Source: Tistrella bauzanensis (GTDB lineage: Bacteria > Pseudomonadota > Alphaproteobacteria > Tistrellales > Tistrellaceae). Taken from it: a stretch of DNA of 64,000 nt. The notes below the pieces were generated by a model that ran no database searches, was not told where the DNA came from, and was given only the letters and a program-made list of their open reading frames with translations. A program made the translations under genes and the position numbers. The DNA lies in the NCBI RefSeq assembly GCF_014636235.1, contig NZ_BMDZ01000019.1, positions 1 to 64,000 on the forward strand. Direction: 5' to 3'. Every line of letters starts with the position of its first letter. Position 1 is the stretch's first letter. Shown here in pieces: positions 15,664 to 24,679 of this stretch.

Positions 15664-17220
15664 ATGTCCGCGGCCGACGCGTTTTACATCACCACGCCGA
15701 TCTATTACGTCAACGACAAGCCCCATATCGGGCATGCCTATACGACGATTTCATGCGACGTGATAGCCCGGTTCATGCGGCTCGACGGCAAGCGGGTGAT
15801 GTTCCTGACCGGCACCGACGAGCACGGCCAGAAAGTCGCCAAATCGGCCGAGTCGAAGGGCATCGACCCGCAGGCGTTCACCGATGACGTGTCGGAGCGT
15901 TTCCGCGAGCTGACCAAGCTGCTGAACATCAGCAATGACGATTTCATCCGCACCACCGAGCCGCGTCACCGGGACGCCTGTCAGGCCCTGTGGAAGACCC
16001 TGGTCGACAAGGGTGAAATCTATCTGGGCTCCTATGCCGGCTGGTATTCGGTGCGCGACGAGGCGTTCTATCAGGAAAGCGAGTTGGTCGGCGGCAAGGC
16101 CCCGACCGGCGCCGAGGTGGAATGGGTGGAGGAGCCCAGCTATTTCTTCCGTCTGTCCGCCTGGGCCGATCGTCTGCTGGCGCATTACGAACGCAACCCG
16201 GAGGCCATCCAGCCCGCCAGCCGCCGCAATGAGGTGCTGAGCTTCATCCGTGGCGGCCTGCATGACCTGTCGGTATCGCGCACGACGTTTTCGTGGGGCG
16301 TGCCGGTGCCGGGCGATCCGGCGCATGTCATGTATGTCTGGATCGACGCGCTGACCAACTATCTCACCGCGATCGGCTATCCCGACACCACCGACGACCG
16401 GTTCAAGGTGTTCTGGCCGACCGTGCATCACACCGTCGGCAAGGACATCGTGCGCTTCCACGCGGTCTATTGGCCCGCCTTCCTGATGGCCGCCGGCCTG
16501 ACGCCGCCGCGCCGGGTCTTCGCCCATGGCTGGTGGACGATCGAGGGCGAGAAGATGTCGAAGAGCATCGGAAACACCATTGATCCGCATGATCTGGTGT
16601 CGACCTATGGTCTTGATCAGACCCGCTATTTCCTGATGCGCGAAGTGCCTTTCGGCAATGACGGCGATTTCTCGCGCCAGGCGATGATCGGCCGGATCAA
16701 CAACGACCTCGCCAATGATTTCGGCAATCTGGTGCAGCGCGTGCTGTCGATGGTGCAGAAGAATTGCGGCGGCAAGGTGCCCTCGCCGGGTGTTGACGCC
16801 TCGCTTCTGGCTCAGGAACCGCTGATCGCCGATGCCCACGGGCTGGTCGAACGGGTGCGGCCGCTGATCGTGGCGCAGAGCTATCACAAGGCGCTGGAAG
16901 AAATCTGGGCCACTGTCGGTGCCGCCAACCGCTATATCGACCGGGAAGCGCCCTGGACCCTGCGGAAGACCGATCCCGATGCCATGGCGCGGGTGCTGTA
17001 CATCCTGATGGAGACCATCCGCCATCTGGCGCTGGTGGTGCAGCCCTTCCTGCCGACATCGGCGGCACGTGTGCTGGATTTCCTGGGCGTCGCCGCCGAT
17101 GACCGGGATTTCAAGGCCGTCGGCACCGCCCATGCGCTGCTGCCGGGCCGTGACATCGCCCAGCCGCAGCCCATCTTCCCCCGTATCGATACCTCGGCAC
17201 CGGCGCCCGGCGCCGGCTGA
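15664..17220 (+). CDS. metG: Methionyl-tRNA synthetase
   Basis: A 518-residue class I synthetase with HIGH at 21-24 (DKPHIGHAYTT), KMSKS near 297 (GEKMSKSIGNTI) and an anticodon-binding helical domain (IDREAPWTLRKTDPDA). It is the short form without the C-terminal EMAP-like dimerisation domain, and without an obvious zinc knuckle in the connective peptide. The ATG at 15664 is preferred to the in-frame one at 15550, which lies inside holB. It charges tRNA-Met; the gene follows holB as in many related genomes. Confidence 0.96.
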   Translation: MSAADAFYITTPIYYVNDKPHIGHAYTTISCDVIARFMRLDGKRVMFLTGTDEHGQKVAKSAESKGIDPQAFTDDVSERFRELTKLLNISNDDFIRTTEPRHRDACQALWKTLVDKGEIYLGSYAGWYSVRDEAFYQESELVGGKAPTGAEVEWVEEPSYFFRLSAWADRLLAHYERNPEAIQPASRRNEVLSFIRGGLHDLSVSRTTFSWGVPVPGDPAHVMYVWIDALTNYLTAIGYPDTTDDRFKVFWPTVHHTVGKDIVRFHAVYWPAFLMAAGLTPPRRVFAHGWWTIEGEKMSKSIGNTIDPHDLVSTYGLDQTRYFLMREVPFGNDGDFSRQAMIGRINNDLANDFGNLVQRVLSMVQKNCGGKVPSPGVDASLLAQEPLIADAHGLVERVRPLIVAQSYHKALEEIWATVGAANRYIDREAPWTLRKTDPDAMARVLYILMETIRHLALVVQPFLPTSAARVLDFLGVAADDRDFKAVGTAHALLPGRDIAQPQPIFPRIDTSAPAPGAG

Positions 17221-17241
17221 GCCACCCTGCCAACAGGAACC

Positions 17242-18057
17242 GTGACGGATATCATGCTGGTCGACAGTCACTGCCATCTGGATTTCGCCGATTTCGACGG
17301 CGAGCTGAACACCATTCTGGATGCCGCCCGCGCCCAGGGTGTGCGGGCCTTCCAGACCATCTCCACCCGGCTGTCGACCTATCAGCGCGTGCGGGCGGTT
17401 GCCGCCGCCCATGACGATGTCTGGTGCTCGGTCGGTATTCATCCCCATGAGGCCGGCCCTGAAGGCCCGGTCGCGGCCGAAACCCTGATCGGGCTGGCGG
17501 CCGATGATCCCAAGGTCATCGGCATCGGCGAGACCGGGCTTGATTACTATTACGGCAAGAGCCCGCGCGAGGACCAGATCCGCACCTTCGAGGCCCATTG
17601 CGCCGCATCACGCGCCACCGGTCTGCCGGTGATCATCCACACCCGCGATGCCGATGACGACACCATCGCGGTGCTGGAACGCCAGATGGGGCAGGGGGTC
17701 TTCCCCGGCCTGATCCACTGTTTCACCGGCACCGACCGGCTGGCCGATGCGGCACTGGCGATGGGGCTGTCGATCTCGATTTCGGGCATCATCACCTTCC
17801 GCAATGCCGAGGAGCTGCGCCAGACCGTGAAGCGCTTGCCGCTGGACAAGCTGCTGGTGGAAACCGATGCGCCCTATCTGGCGCCGGTCCCGAAGCGCGG
17901 CAAACGCAACGAACCGGCCTTTGTTGCCCATACCGCGGCATTCCTGGCAGATTTGAAGGGCGTATCGGCCGGGGATCTGGCCATGGCGACCACCGACAAT
18001 TTCTACCGGCTGTTCTCGAAGGCCGTGCGACCGGCCCTGTCCGCGGCGGCGGGCTGA
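17242..18057 (+). CDS. tatD: TatD-family metal-dependent DNase
   Basis: A 271-residue TIM-barrel hydrolase. Metal ligands are visible in DSHCHLDF at the N terminus, GIGETGLDYYY, VIIHTRDADDDT, LIHCFTGT and LLVETDAPYLAPVPKRGKRNEP. TatD proteins are 3'-5' exonucleases/deoxyribonucleases. The GTG at 17242 has AGGA three bases upstream; an ATG at 17254 is the alternative. It is 21 bp after metG and 3 bp before the next hydrolase gene, so an operon is likely. Confidence 0.93.
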   Translation: MTDIMLVDSHCHLDFADFDGELNTILDAARAQGVRAFQTISTRLSTYQRVRAVAAAHDDVWCSVGIHPHEAGPEGPVAAETLIGLAADDPKVIGIGETGLDYYYGKSPREDQIRTFEAHCAASRATGLPVIIHTRDADDDTIAVLERQMGQGVFPGLIHCFTGTDRLADAALAMGLSISISGIITFRNAEELRQTVKRLPLDKLLVETDAPYLAPVPKRGKRNEPAFVAHTAAFLADLKGVSAGDLAMATTDNFYRLFSKAVRPALSAAAG

Positions 18058-18060
18058 ACG

Positions 18061-18903
18061 ATGCTGTCGCCGATGCCCGCATATCCGCACCCGCGCACGC
18101 CGCCCGATCCGGGCCGCATCCGGGTGGTGGTGCTGGGCTGCGGCACATCCACCGGCGTGCCGGTGATCGGCTGCGGCTGCCCGGTCTGCCTGTCGACCGA
18201 CCCGCGCGACACGCGGCGGCGGGCCTCGATCATGGTGGAGACCGCCACCACCCGCATCGTGGTCGATACCGGCCCCGATTTCCGCGCCCAGATGTTGAGC
18301 GAGCGGGTCGACCGGCTGGATGGCGTGCTCTACACCCATGCCCATGCCGATCATATCCATGGCATCGACGATCTGCGGCCGTTCGCCTTCCGCACCGACC
18401 GGCCGATGCCGGTCTATGCCGACGATGTCACCATGGACCGGCTGCATGACGGCTTCCGCTATGTATTCCCCAACCCGGCCCGGCCCAATCCGCTGTATCC
18501 GCCGACGGCGCAGGCGATGCGGATCGCGCCGGACGGGATGTTCACCATCGGCGACATTCCGGTGCGGGCCTTCCCCCAGACCCATGGCCGGGTCACCAGC
18601 CTGGGATTCCGCTTCGGGCCGATCGCCTATTCGACCGATGTCAACGCATTGGACGACGCCGCCTTCGACGTGCTGGCCGGCACCCGGTTATGGATCGTCG
18701 ATTGTCTGCGGGAACGGCCGCATATGACCCATTCCTGGCTGGACCAGACCCTGGAATGGATCGGCCGGGTCGGGCCCGAACAGGCGGTTCTGACCCATAT
18801 GAATCACGAGATCGGCTATGCCGGTCTGGCGGCGCGCCTGCCGGACGGGGTCGTTCCCGGCCATGACGGCCTCAGCCTCGACCTGCCCCACAGCGCGGCC
18901 TGA
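18061..18903 (+). CDS. PhnP-like metallo-beta-lactamase-fold hydrolase
   Basis: A 280-residue MBL-fold phosphodiesterase relative. It has LGCGTSTGVPVIGCGCPVC (PhnP-type N-terminal cysteine cluster), the metal motif THAHADHIHGIDD, VDTGPDFR and LTHMNHEIGY. PhnP opens ribosyl 1,2-cyclic phosphate in phosphonate breakdown, but chromosomal copies beside tatD and metG occur without phn genes, so the substrate here is unknown. It starts four bases after tatD. Confidence 0.85.
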   Translation: MLSPMPAYPHPRTPPDPGRIRVVVLGCGTSTGVPVIGCGCPVCLSTDPRDTRRRASIMVETATTRIVVDTGPDFRAQMLSERVDRLDGVLYTHAHADHIHGIDDLRPFAFRTDRPMPVYADDVTMDRLHDGFRYVFPNPARPNPLYPPTAQAMRIAPDGMFTIGDIPVRAFPQTHGRVTSLGFRFGPIAYSTDVNALDDAAFDVLAGTRLWIVDCLRERPHMTHSWLDQTLEWIGRVGPEQAVLTHMNHEIGYAGLAARLPDGVVPGHDGLSLDLPHSAA

Positions 18904-18930
18904 CCGCCCCCGCCTTGAAGGCCTCGCCCC

Positions 18931-19407
18931 ATGGACCAGACGGCCATTCAGACCATTGTCTATGCAACCATGCGTGATCCGATTCTGTGGGTCTTGTGTA
19001 TCGCCATCGGTTGGCGGCTGAAGCGGCCGCTGATCACGCTGTTGTGGATGCTCACCGCCGGCGGCCTGTTCTTCGGCCTGTTCCGGGGCATGATCTATCG
19101 GGTGGCCTTCAATGAACCGCTGGAAGGCGGCGCCTTCGGCATCGTGGTTGCGTCAGCTCTGATCCTGACCCTGGCCGGCGGCATCGCAGTTCATGGTCTG
19201 CGCATGCTGGCGGCGGGTCGCGGTACCTCGACCACGCATGACACCGGTACGGGCGCCAATGGTGGAACGCCGGCAAGCAAGGCCGGCCCCGCCAGCCGCC
19301 GCGACGACCGTGCCGGCCGTCGCGGAAAGCAGGGTGGCCCTGGTCAGGGCGGCCAGAATCGGGGAAGCCCTGGTCAGGGCGGGCAGGGGCGTCGCGACCG
19401 GGGCTGA
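18931..19407 (+). CDS. Small membrane protein with Gly/Gln-rich tail, unknown
   Basis: A 158-residue protein with about three hydrophobic segments (DPILWVLCIAIGW; PLITLLWMLTAGGLFFGLF; FGIVVASALILTLAGGIAV) in the first 95 residues. A hydrophilic, positively charged tail follows with repeats of GPGQGGQ type. Membrane location is clear; the function is not recognised. It is 27 bp after the PhnP-like gene and may be the last gene of that operon. Confidence 0.6.
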   Translation: MDQTAIQTIVYATMRDPILWVLCIAIGWRLKRPLITLLWMLTAGGLFFGLFRGMIYRVAFNEPLEGGAFGIVVASALILTLAGGIAVHGLRMLAAGRGTSTTHDTGTGANGGTPASKAGPASRRDDRAGRRGKQGGPGQGGQNRGSPGQGGQGRRDRG

Positions 19408-19502
19408 TCGCCCCCCTTGGCAACCGGCGCCGGCATGCCCATTTGTGCGTCAGACGGGAAGATTGTCTTGCCCGTGTCGCATCATGGGAGACGCAGCCAG
19501 CC

Positions 19503-19841
19503 ATGGCCAGACTGCGCCTGTTTCGCATCGCTGCCCTGCTCGGGCGCGATGCCCTTGCCCTGATCTCCAGCCTTCGTGACCGCCGGCAGAGCTGGTCGGC
19601 GCGCATGGCCATTCTGGGCGTGCTGCTTTACGCGATCAGCCCGCTGGATCTGATCCCCGACTTCCTGATGATCATCGGCGTGATCGATGATCTGGCGGTG
19701 GTGGGCTTCGGAATGCGCTGGGCGCGTCGTCGCACGCCCGAACACGTGATGGCTGATCACCGTGGCCGGGTCGACCGGGTGCTGGACCGCTGGTTCGGCC
19801 CCTCCAACGCCCCGGCCGACGCCGGCAGCCGGCGGTTCTGA
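19503..19841 (+). CDS. DUF1232 (YkvA-like) membrane protein
   Basis: A 112-residue protein with the DUF1232 core SWSARMAILGVLLYAISPLDLIPDF, then LMIIGVIDDLAVVGFGMRW: one or two hydrophobic helices around the conserved SPLDLIPDF motif. Function is unknown in this family. The ATG at 19503 (GGGAG 12 bases upstream) is preferred to an upstream ATG at 19443 that would add a non-conserved leader. Confidence 0.8.
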   Translation: MARLRLFRIAALLGRDALALISSLRDRRQSWSARMAILGVLLYAISPLDLIPDFLMIIGVIDDLAVVGFGMRWARRRTPEHVMADHRGRVDRVLDRWFGPSNAPADAGSRRF

Positions 19842-19886
19842 CCGGCCCACCCGCCCTGAAAAGCCACCCCCTCGATAAAAATCGTC

Positions 19887-19912
19887 AACGGCCGGGATGA
19901 AACCCGGCCGTT
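19887..19912. terminator. 10-bp hairpin between DUF1232 gene and ECF sigma gene
   Basis: AACGGCCGGG (19887-19896), loop ATGAAA, CCCGGCCGTT (19903-19912): a perfect 10-bp stem ending 16 bases before the sigma gene start. No T run follows on either strand, so it is a weak terminator candidate or a leader structure of the sigma factor mRNA. Confidence 0.4.
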
Positions 19913-19928
19913 GCTGCGTATACAGGAT

Positions 19929-20492
19929 ATGAACACAAATCGCAGTGGCTTCGATGTGGTGGGGGAACTGGGCGCGCTTCGGCGTTACGCCCGGGTGCTG
20001 ACCCGCGACGAGGCCGAGGCCGAGGATCTCGTTCACGATGCGCTGGTGCGGGCCTATGAGCGCCGCGGCAGCTTTCGCAGCGGCGGCAATCTGAAGGCCT
20101 GGCTGCTGGCGATCGTGCACAACACCTTCATCTCGGCGCGACGCGCCAGCCGTGCCCGCGCCACGCGCGACAATCACGCCGCCAGCCTGGATCCGCTGCA
20201 TGTCGAGCCGTCGCAGGATGGCGTCGTGCGCCTGGATCAGGTGCGGCGGGCGTTTCTGCGCCTGCCTGACGAACAGCGCGAAGCCCTGCATCTGGTCGCC
20301 ATCGAAGGCATGTCCTATCAGGATGCGGCGGCCACACTGGATGTGCCGGTGGGGACACTGATGTCACGGATCGGCCGCGCCCGTGCGGCCTTGCGGGCGA
20401 TGGAAGACGCAGCCGACGCCGCGACGACAGCCGCCGGCGATGTGATACCGCATCTGCGTGTGGTGGGAGGATCGGATGACCGTGCCAACTGA
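19929..20492 (+). CDS. ECF RNA polymerase sigma factor
   Basis: A 187-residue sigma-70 family protein. Region 2 is visible as [23 protein letters not shown] ... NLKAWLLAIVHNTF (residues 13-75), and region 4 as LPDEQREALHLVAIEGMSYQDAAATLDVPVGTLMSRI (about 115-155). The ATG at 19929 is chosen because the in-frame TTG at 19911 lies in a hairpin. The next gene, overlapping by 17 bp, encodes a membrane anti-sigma factor, so this sigma is probably sequestered until an envelope or stress signal arrives. Confidence 0.9.
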   Translation: MNTNRSGFDVVGELGALRRYARVLTRDEAEAEDLVHDALVRAYERRGSFRSGGNLKAWLLAIVHNTFISARRASRARATRDNHAASLDPLHVEPSQDGVVRLDQVRRAFLRLPDEQREALHLVAIEGMSYQDAAATLDVPVGTLMSRIGRARAALRAMEDAADAATTAAGDVIPHLRVVGGSDDRAN

Positions 20493-21246
20493 ACGCATCC
20501 CCGATTTCGACCTGCACGCCTATGTCGACGGCCAGTTAGACATCGCACGGCGGATGGACGTGGAGGATTATCTGTCCCGCCATCCGGATGTTGCTGCCCA
20601 GGTGATGGCCGATCTGCGCACCCGCGATGCCCTGCGGATTGCCTTCGCGGCCCCGTCCGGCCGGTCTACGCCGCGGCTGCTGGAAGCCGGCCGACGACTG
20701 GAGCGTGGCCTCGCCTTCACCGGCGTTGCCCGCCGTTTCCAGCGCGCTGCCGCCATCGTGGCTCTGCTGTCGATCGGCTGGGCGGCCCATGGCCAGTTCG
20801 GCGGCATTTCCACCAGCGAGGCGGCGCCGACTCCGCCGGCTTTCGTCGATGAGGCGCTGGTTGCCCATCAGGTGGCCCTGCTGCGTCAGTCGATGAGTTC
20901 GGCGGTGGTGGCGGCGCATCTTGATGCCGACGAGATCCGCGCCGTGACCCGGATCGCGCTGCCGCAGCTTCCCGCTGACTGGCAGGTGGTGGATGTGCAG
21001 GTTTTCCCGGCTGGCGATGGCCCCAGCGTCGAATTGACCCTGGATGATCGCAAGCTGGGCCGGATGTCGTTGTTCGCGGTCAGGGTCGACGATTTCGCCG
21101 TCTCCTGGCCGCAGGAAGTGAAGGCCGATGCCGCCACTGCCGCCTTCTGGCAGATCGGCGATCAGGCTTATGTGCTGACCGCCAGTGCCGCCGATCTGCG
21201 GGATCTGGGGGCGGCTGCGGACCGCCTAGCCCGCAGTCTGTACTGA
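20476..21246 (+). CDS. Membrane-bound anti-sigma factor
   Basis: A 256-residue protein. Its ATG lies inside the sigma gene, with GGGAGG just upstream. The N-terminal anti-sigma region reads FDLHAYVDGQLDIARRMDVEDYLSRHPD (residues 9-36) and lacks the HxxxCxxC zinc motif. A single membrane helix (AAAIVALLSIGWAAHGQFG, about 95-113) leads to a periplasmic domain. This is the usual layout of an inhibitor holding the upstream ECF sigma factor at the inner membrane. The signal sensed is unknown. Confidence 0.82.
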   Translation: MTVPTERIPDFDLHAYVDGQLDIARRMDVEDYLSRHPDVAAQVMADLRTRDALRIAFAAPSGRSTPRLLEAGRRLERGLAFTGVARRFQRAAAIVALLSIGWAAHGQFGGISTSEAAPTPPAFVDEALVAHQVALLRQSMSSAVVAAHLDADEIRAVTRIALPQLPADWQVVDVQVFPAGDGPSVELTLDDRKLGRMSLFAVRVDDFAVSWPQEVKADAATAAFWQIGDQAYVLTASAADLRDLGAAADRLARSLY

Positions 21247-21256
21247 GAACATGGCG

Positions 21257-21292
21257 AAGGGCAGGGCGGCCGGCGCCGGGCGTCCTGCCCTT
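21257..21292 (+). terminator. Hairpin after the anti-sigma gene
   Basis: AAGGGCAGG (21257-21265) pairs with CCTGCCCTT (21284-21292) ten bases after the anti-sigma stop codon, with a GC-rich loop of 18 bases. No T run follows, so it may be a weak or Rho-assisted terminator. Confidence 0.4.
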
Positions 21293-21392
21293 CAAAGACG
21301 ACCACAAACGATCCGGACCCACAGGTGTCATGTGCCCGCCATCATGGCGGGCATGGCCCTGAAAGCGGTCCTGCAACGGGGACTGAACGCAT

Positions 21393-22112
21393 ATGAACCT
21401 GCCTCCCTTCGCCCGCGAAGCCGTCCAGGGCCAGACCCGCGGCGCCGTTTACGACGAGGGCCTCCGGCGGCACATGCTCCGGGTCTATAACTATATGGGC
21501 CTGGGCCTGGTCCTGACCGGCATCGTCGCCTTCCTGGTCGGCACCACGCCGGCCTTGTATGTGCCGATCTTCAGCACCCCGCTCAAATGGGTGGTGATGC
21601 TGGCGCCGCTGGCCTTCGTGCTGGTGTTCTCGTTCCGCATGCACAAGATGTCGGCCGCCGGCGCCCAGATGGCGTTCTGGGCCTTCTGTGCGGTGATGGG
21701 TCTGTCGCTGTCGTCGATCTTCCTGGTGTTCACCGGGGCCAGCATCGCGCGCACCTTCTTCATCGCCGCTGCCATGTTCGGTGCCACCAGCCTGTATGGC
21801 TATACCACCAAGCGTGACCTGTCGAAGTTCGGCTCGTTCCTGATCATGGGCCTGATCGGTGTGGTGATCGCCAGCCTGGTCAACATTTTCGTCGGCTCGA
21901 CCATGCTTCAGTTCGCGGTCTCCGTGATCGGTGTGCTGGTCTTCGTCGGTCTGACCGCCTGGGACACCCAGTCGATCAAGGAACAGTACTCGGAAAACTG
22001 GGACGCGGAATCGACCCAGAAGCTGGCCGTGTTCGGGGCGTTCTCGCTGTATCTCAACTTCGTCAACCTGTTCCAGCTTCTGCTGAGCCTGACCGGCCAG
22101 CGCGAGGAATGA
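21393..22112 (+). CDS. Bax inhibitor-1 family membrane protein
   Basis: A 239-residue polytopic protein with about seven hydrophobic helices, e.g. YMGLGLVLTGIVAFLVG, WVVMLAPLAFVLVFSF, MAFWAFCAVMGLSLSSIFLVF, FAVSVIGVLVFVGLTAWDTQ and LYLNFVNLFQLLLSL. The GLTAWDTQSIKE segment is a hallmark of the BI-1/YccA/YbhL group. Some members act as pH-dependent calcium leaks; the bacterial role is uncertain. The first cytoplasmic residues (FAREAVQGQTRGAVYDEGLRR) also match alphaproteobacterial members. Confidence 0.9.
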   Translation: MNLPPFAREAVQGQTRGAVYDEGLRRHMLRVYNYMGLGLVLTGIVAFLVGTTPALYVPIFSTPLKWVVMLAPLAFVLVFSFRMHKMSAAGAQMAFWAFCAVMGLSLSSIFLVFTGASIARTFFIAAAMFGATSLYGYTTKRDLSKFGSFLIMGLIGVVIASLVNIFVGSTMLQFAVSVIGVLVFVGLTAWDTQSIKEQYSENWDAESTQKLAVFGAFSLYLNFVNLFQLLLSLTGQREE

Positions 22113-22219
22113 TCCAACGATCGTCCGCCCCTGCCTCTGCGCCATGCAGGGGCAGGGGGCGGCACCTTCCACCCGCAACAACCATCCAAGTCTCTCTTCA
22201 TCAGGGAACCATTGACGTC

Positions 22220-22834
22220 ATGGACGCTCAGGACCGCAAAGCCATCGACGACCTTTTCGCCAGGCTGGGACAGGTCGAGCAGAATGCCGGCCCGCGTGAT
22301 GCCGAGGCCGACGCGGTGATCCGCCAGCAGGTATCGAGCCACCCGGCGGCGCCCTATTACATGGCGCAGACCATCGTGGTTCAGGAACATGCGCTGAACG
22401 CAGCCCAGCAGCGGATTCAAGAGCTTGAACAGACGCTGGCATCGCGGCCGGCCAGCGGCGGGTTTCTGTCCAGCCTGTTCGGTGGCGGCAACCGCGGACC
22501 GCAGCCGGCACCGCAGCCACGCGCGGCTGCCGGCTATGGCCAGCAGCAGCCGGGCGGGGCGCCGGGATATCAACAGCAGCAGCCGGGCGGCGCTCCCTGG
22601 GGCGCGCAGGCTCAGCAGCACCGCCGTGGCGGTGGCTTTCTGGCCGGTGCCGCACAGACCGCTATGGGTGTTGCGGGCGGTGTCGTGCTCGGCAACATGA
22701 TCGCCGGCATGCTCAGCCCCGATGAGGCCATGGCGGCCGCACCGGAAGAGCCGATGCCTGAAGAGATGGATCCCGCCGCCGACATGGCGGCGGATGACGG
22801 CGGCTTCTTCGGTGGCGACGAAGAGCTGTTCTGA
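22220..22834 (+). CDS. DUF2076 domain protein
   Basis: A 204-residue protein. The N-terminal helical part has AQDRKAIDDLFARLGQVE and APYYMAQTIVVQEHALNAAQ, followed by a disordered linker rich in Gln, Pro and Gly with QQQPGGAPG repeats, a Gly/Ala-rich hydrophobic segment (FLAGAAQTAMGVAGGVVLGNM) and an acidic C terminus. This is the standard DUF2076 architecture, of unknown function, and is thought to be envelope-associated. The ATG at 22220 is preferred; the in-frame start at 22109 overlaps the BI-1 gene end. Confidence 0.85.
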   Translation: MDAQDRKAIDDLFARLGQVEQNAGPRDAEADAVIRQQVSSHPAAPYYMAQTIVVQEHALNAAQQRIQELEQTLASRPASGGFLSSLFGGGNRGPQPAPQPRAAAGYGQQQPGGAPGYQQQQPGGAPWGAQAQQHRRGGGFLAGAAQTAMGVAGGVVLGNMIAGMLSPDEAMAAAPEEPMPEEMDPAADMAADDGGFFGGDEELF

Positions 22835-23486
22835 CGAGACCGGAATTTCGGCCACCCCGAGCGCTGATCGCTATTATGCCCCGGGGCAGCCACACCAGGT
22901 TCGATGGCCGGCACGATGATGCCGACCATCGACCACCGACCGGCCAAGCATCGACCTTTGCCCGCTTGCCGGTCGTGCCTTCGGCGGTCCGCCCTGACCT
23001 CCGAAGGCCTGCCCATCCGATCCGGCTGCCCCCGGATCGGTCGCCGATGCGGACGTGACTATCTCCCGGGGAACGGTTCGAAGACCGTTCCCCGGCTTTT
23101 TTTATGCAATGCCTGCTGGTGCTGAAGTCTCGCGAGCCCGGGAAGGGCAGGCCAGTCAGTTCAGTCAGGAAGAGGCCAACGGCCTGTCCGGCGTCGGCGT
23201 CGCGACCATTCCAGGGAGTGCCGATATCACCGCACCATGCAGCCGTATCCATGAAGATATACCGATGGATGGCAAAGGGCCTGTGGTTGGACGACATGAC
23301 ATATCTCTGCGAAGCCACTGGAAAGACGGAATGTCCTGGATATCGAGCCAAACCTTATTTTCCATAATATAGCTTATGCGATTTACCGATTGAAAATCAT
23401 TACGGCGGGATGGTGCAATCCCGACCGGATCGGTCTTATATATGGGGCCTGTACAAGGTCGCCCCGATACGGAGCCAGTCGATCTC
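22835..23486. other. 652-nt stretch without a protein gene
   Basis: No convincing coding frame is visible. The stretch contains one strong + strand terminator (23066-23103), about 230 bases after the DUF2076 stop. It also holds an AT-richer patch (about 23345-23400, TTATTTTCCATAATATAGC) that may carry the promoter of the monooxygenase gene. The part between 22835 and 23066 could be a long 3' untranslated region or a small RNA. Confidence 0.5.
23066..23103 (+). terminator. Strong Rho-independent terminator
   Basis: CCGGGGAACGGT, loop TCGAAG, ACCGTTCCCCGG, then C and seven T: a perfect 12-bp stem with a classic T tract on the + strand. The nearest upstream gene on this strand (DUF2076) ends 231 bases earlier. 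Confidence 0.9.
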
Positions 23487-24509
23487 ATGAGCCTGCTTGC
23501 CCAAACCCCGATTTCCGTCCTGGACCTGTCGCCGATCCGGGCCGGACAGACCATCGCCCAGTCCTTCACCGACAGCCTGGCGCTGGCCCGCCATGTCGAG
23601 CGGCTGGGTTACACCCGCTATTGGCTTGCTGAGCACCACAACATTCCCGGTGTCGCCAGTTCGGCGACCGCGGTGCTGATCGGTTATATTGCCGGCGGCA
23701 CGTCGACGATCCGAGTCGGATCTGGTGGCATCATGCTGCCGAACCACGCGCCGCTGATCGTGGCCGAGCAGTTCGGCACGCTTGAGACGCTGTATCCCGG
23801 CCGCATCGATCTGGGGCTTGGCCGGGCGCCGGGTACCGACGGCATGACCGCACGGGCGCTGCGCCGTGACCTGACCGCTCAGGGCGACGATTTCCAGCCG
23901 CTGCTGGCAGAGCTGCGCAATTACCTCCGCACGCCGGAGGCACCCTCGCCTTACGCCGTGCGCGCGATTCCGGGCGAAGGCACCAATGTGCCGATCTGGC
24001 TGCTGGGCTCCAGCGGCTATAGCGCCGAACTTGCCGGCCGTCTTGGTCTGCCATTTGCCTTCGCCGGCCAGTTCGCGCCACGCTATATGATGCAGGCCCT
24101 GGCGATCTATCGTCACGTTTTCGAGCCATCGGAGGTGCTGGACGCGCCATACGCGATGATCGGCACCAATGTCATCGCCGCCGAAACCGATGCCGAGGCC
24201 GACTATCTCTCGACATCGGCCAAGCAGCATATTCTGAACCTGATCCGCAATGATATGAAGCCGATGCAGCCGCCTGTCGACAGCATGGATGCACTGTGGA
24301 CAGCCCGTGAGGCCGAGGCTGTGGCCAGTTTCCTCGGCGCCTCGGTCATTGGTGGCCGTGAGACGGTGGCCGCCGGGCTGGAACACCTGCTGGACGCCAC
24401 CGGCGCCAATGAAGTCATGATCAACGCCGCCGTCTATGATCAGGCCGCGCGCCAGCGCTCATACGGCATCGTGGCCGAGCTGCGGGATCACGCCGCCAAC
24501 GCGGCCTGA
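23487..24509 (+). CDS. Luciferase-like (LLM class) flavin-dependent oxidoreductase
   Basis: A 340-residue TIM-barrel flavoprotein of the bacterial luciferase group 1 type. It shows [75 protein letters not shown] and [20 protein letters not shown]. It matches the YhbW/MsnO8-like subgroup that uses reduced FMN to oxidise unknown substrates. The ATG at 23487 is taken because upstream in-frame residues are not conserved-looking and GGAG lies about 12 bases before. It stands alone after a terminator, so no pathway context is available. Confidence 0.88.
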   Translation: MSLLAQTPISVLDLSPIRAGQTIAQSFTDSLALARHVERLGYTRYWLAEHHNIPGVASSATAVLIGYIAGGTSTIRVGSGGIMLPNHAPLIVAEQFGTLETLYPGRIDLGLGRAPGTDGMTARALRRDLTAQGDDFQPLLAELRNYLRTPEAPSPYAVRAIPGEGTNVPIWLLGSSGYSAELAGRLGLPFAFAGQFAPRYMMQALAIYRHVFEPSEVLDAPYAMIGTNVIAAETDAEADYLSTSAKQHILNLIRNDMKPMQPPVDSMDALWTAREAEAVASFLGASVIGGRETVAAGLEHLLDATGANEVMINAAVYDQAARQRSYGIVAELRDHAANAA

Positions 24510-24679
24510 TCCATCGATCTACCGGGCCACGTCCGGTCCACACCATGGGCCAGAGGTGGTTCATCATGGACCGGTCGGCGAGGGAGCGGTAGAAAGGAGC
24601 GCCGGAGGATGGTGCCCGTCCGGGGCCAGGCCGCCCGCGCTCCGACCTCACCCGCTCAAGGCCTAAGGCCCTGCCCGTC

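Noticed and set aside
19898..19922. TGAAAC ... CGTAT as a possible ECF promoter before the sigma/anti-sigma pair
   Set aside because: The spacing (13 bases) is short for ECF promoters and the -35-like part lies inside the hairpin; the match is too weak.
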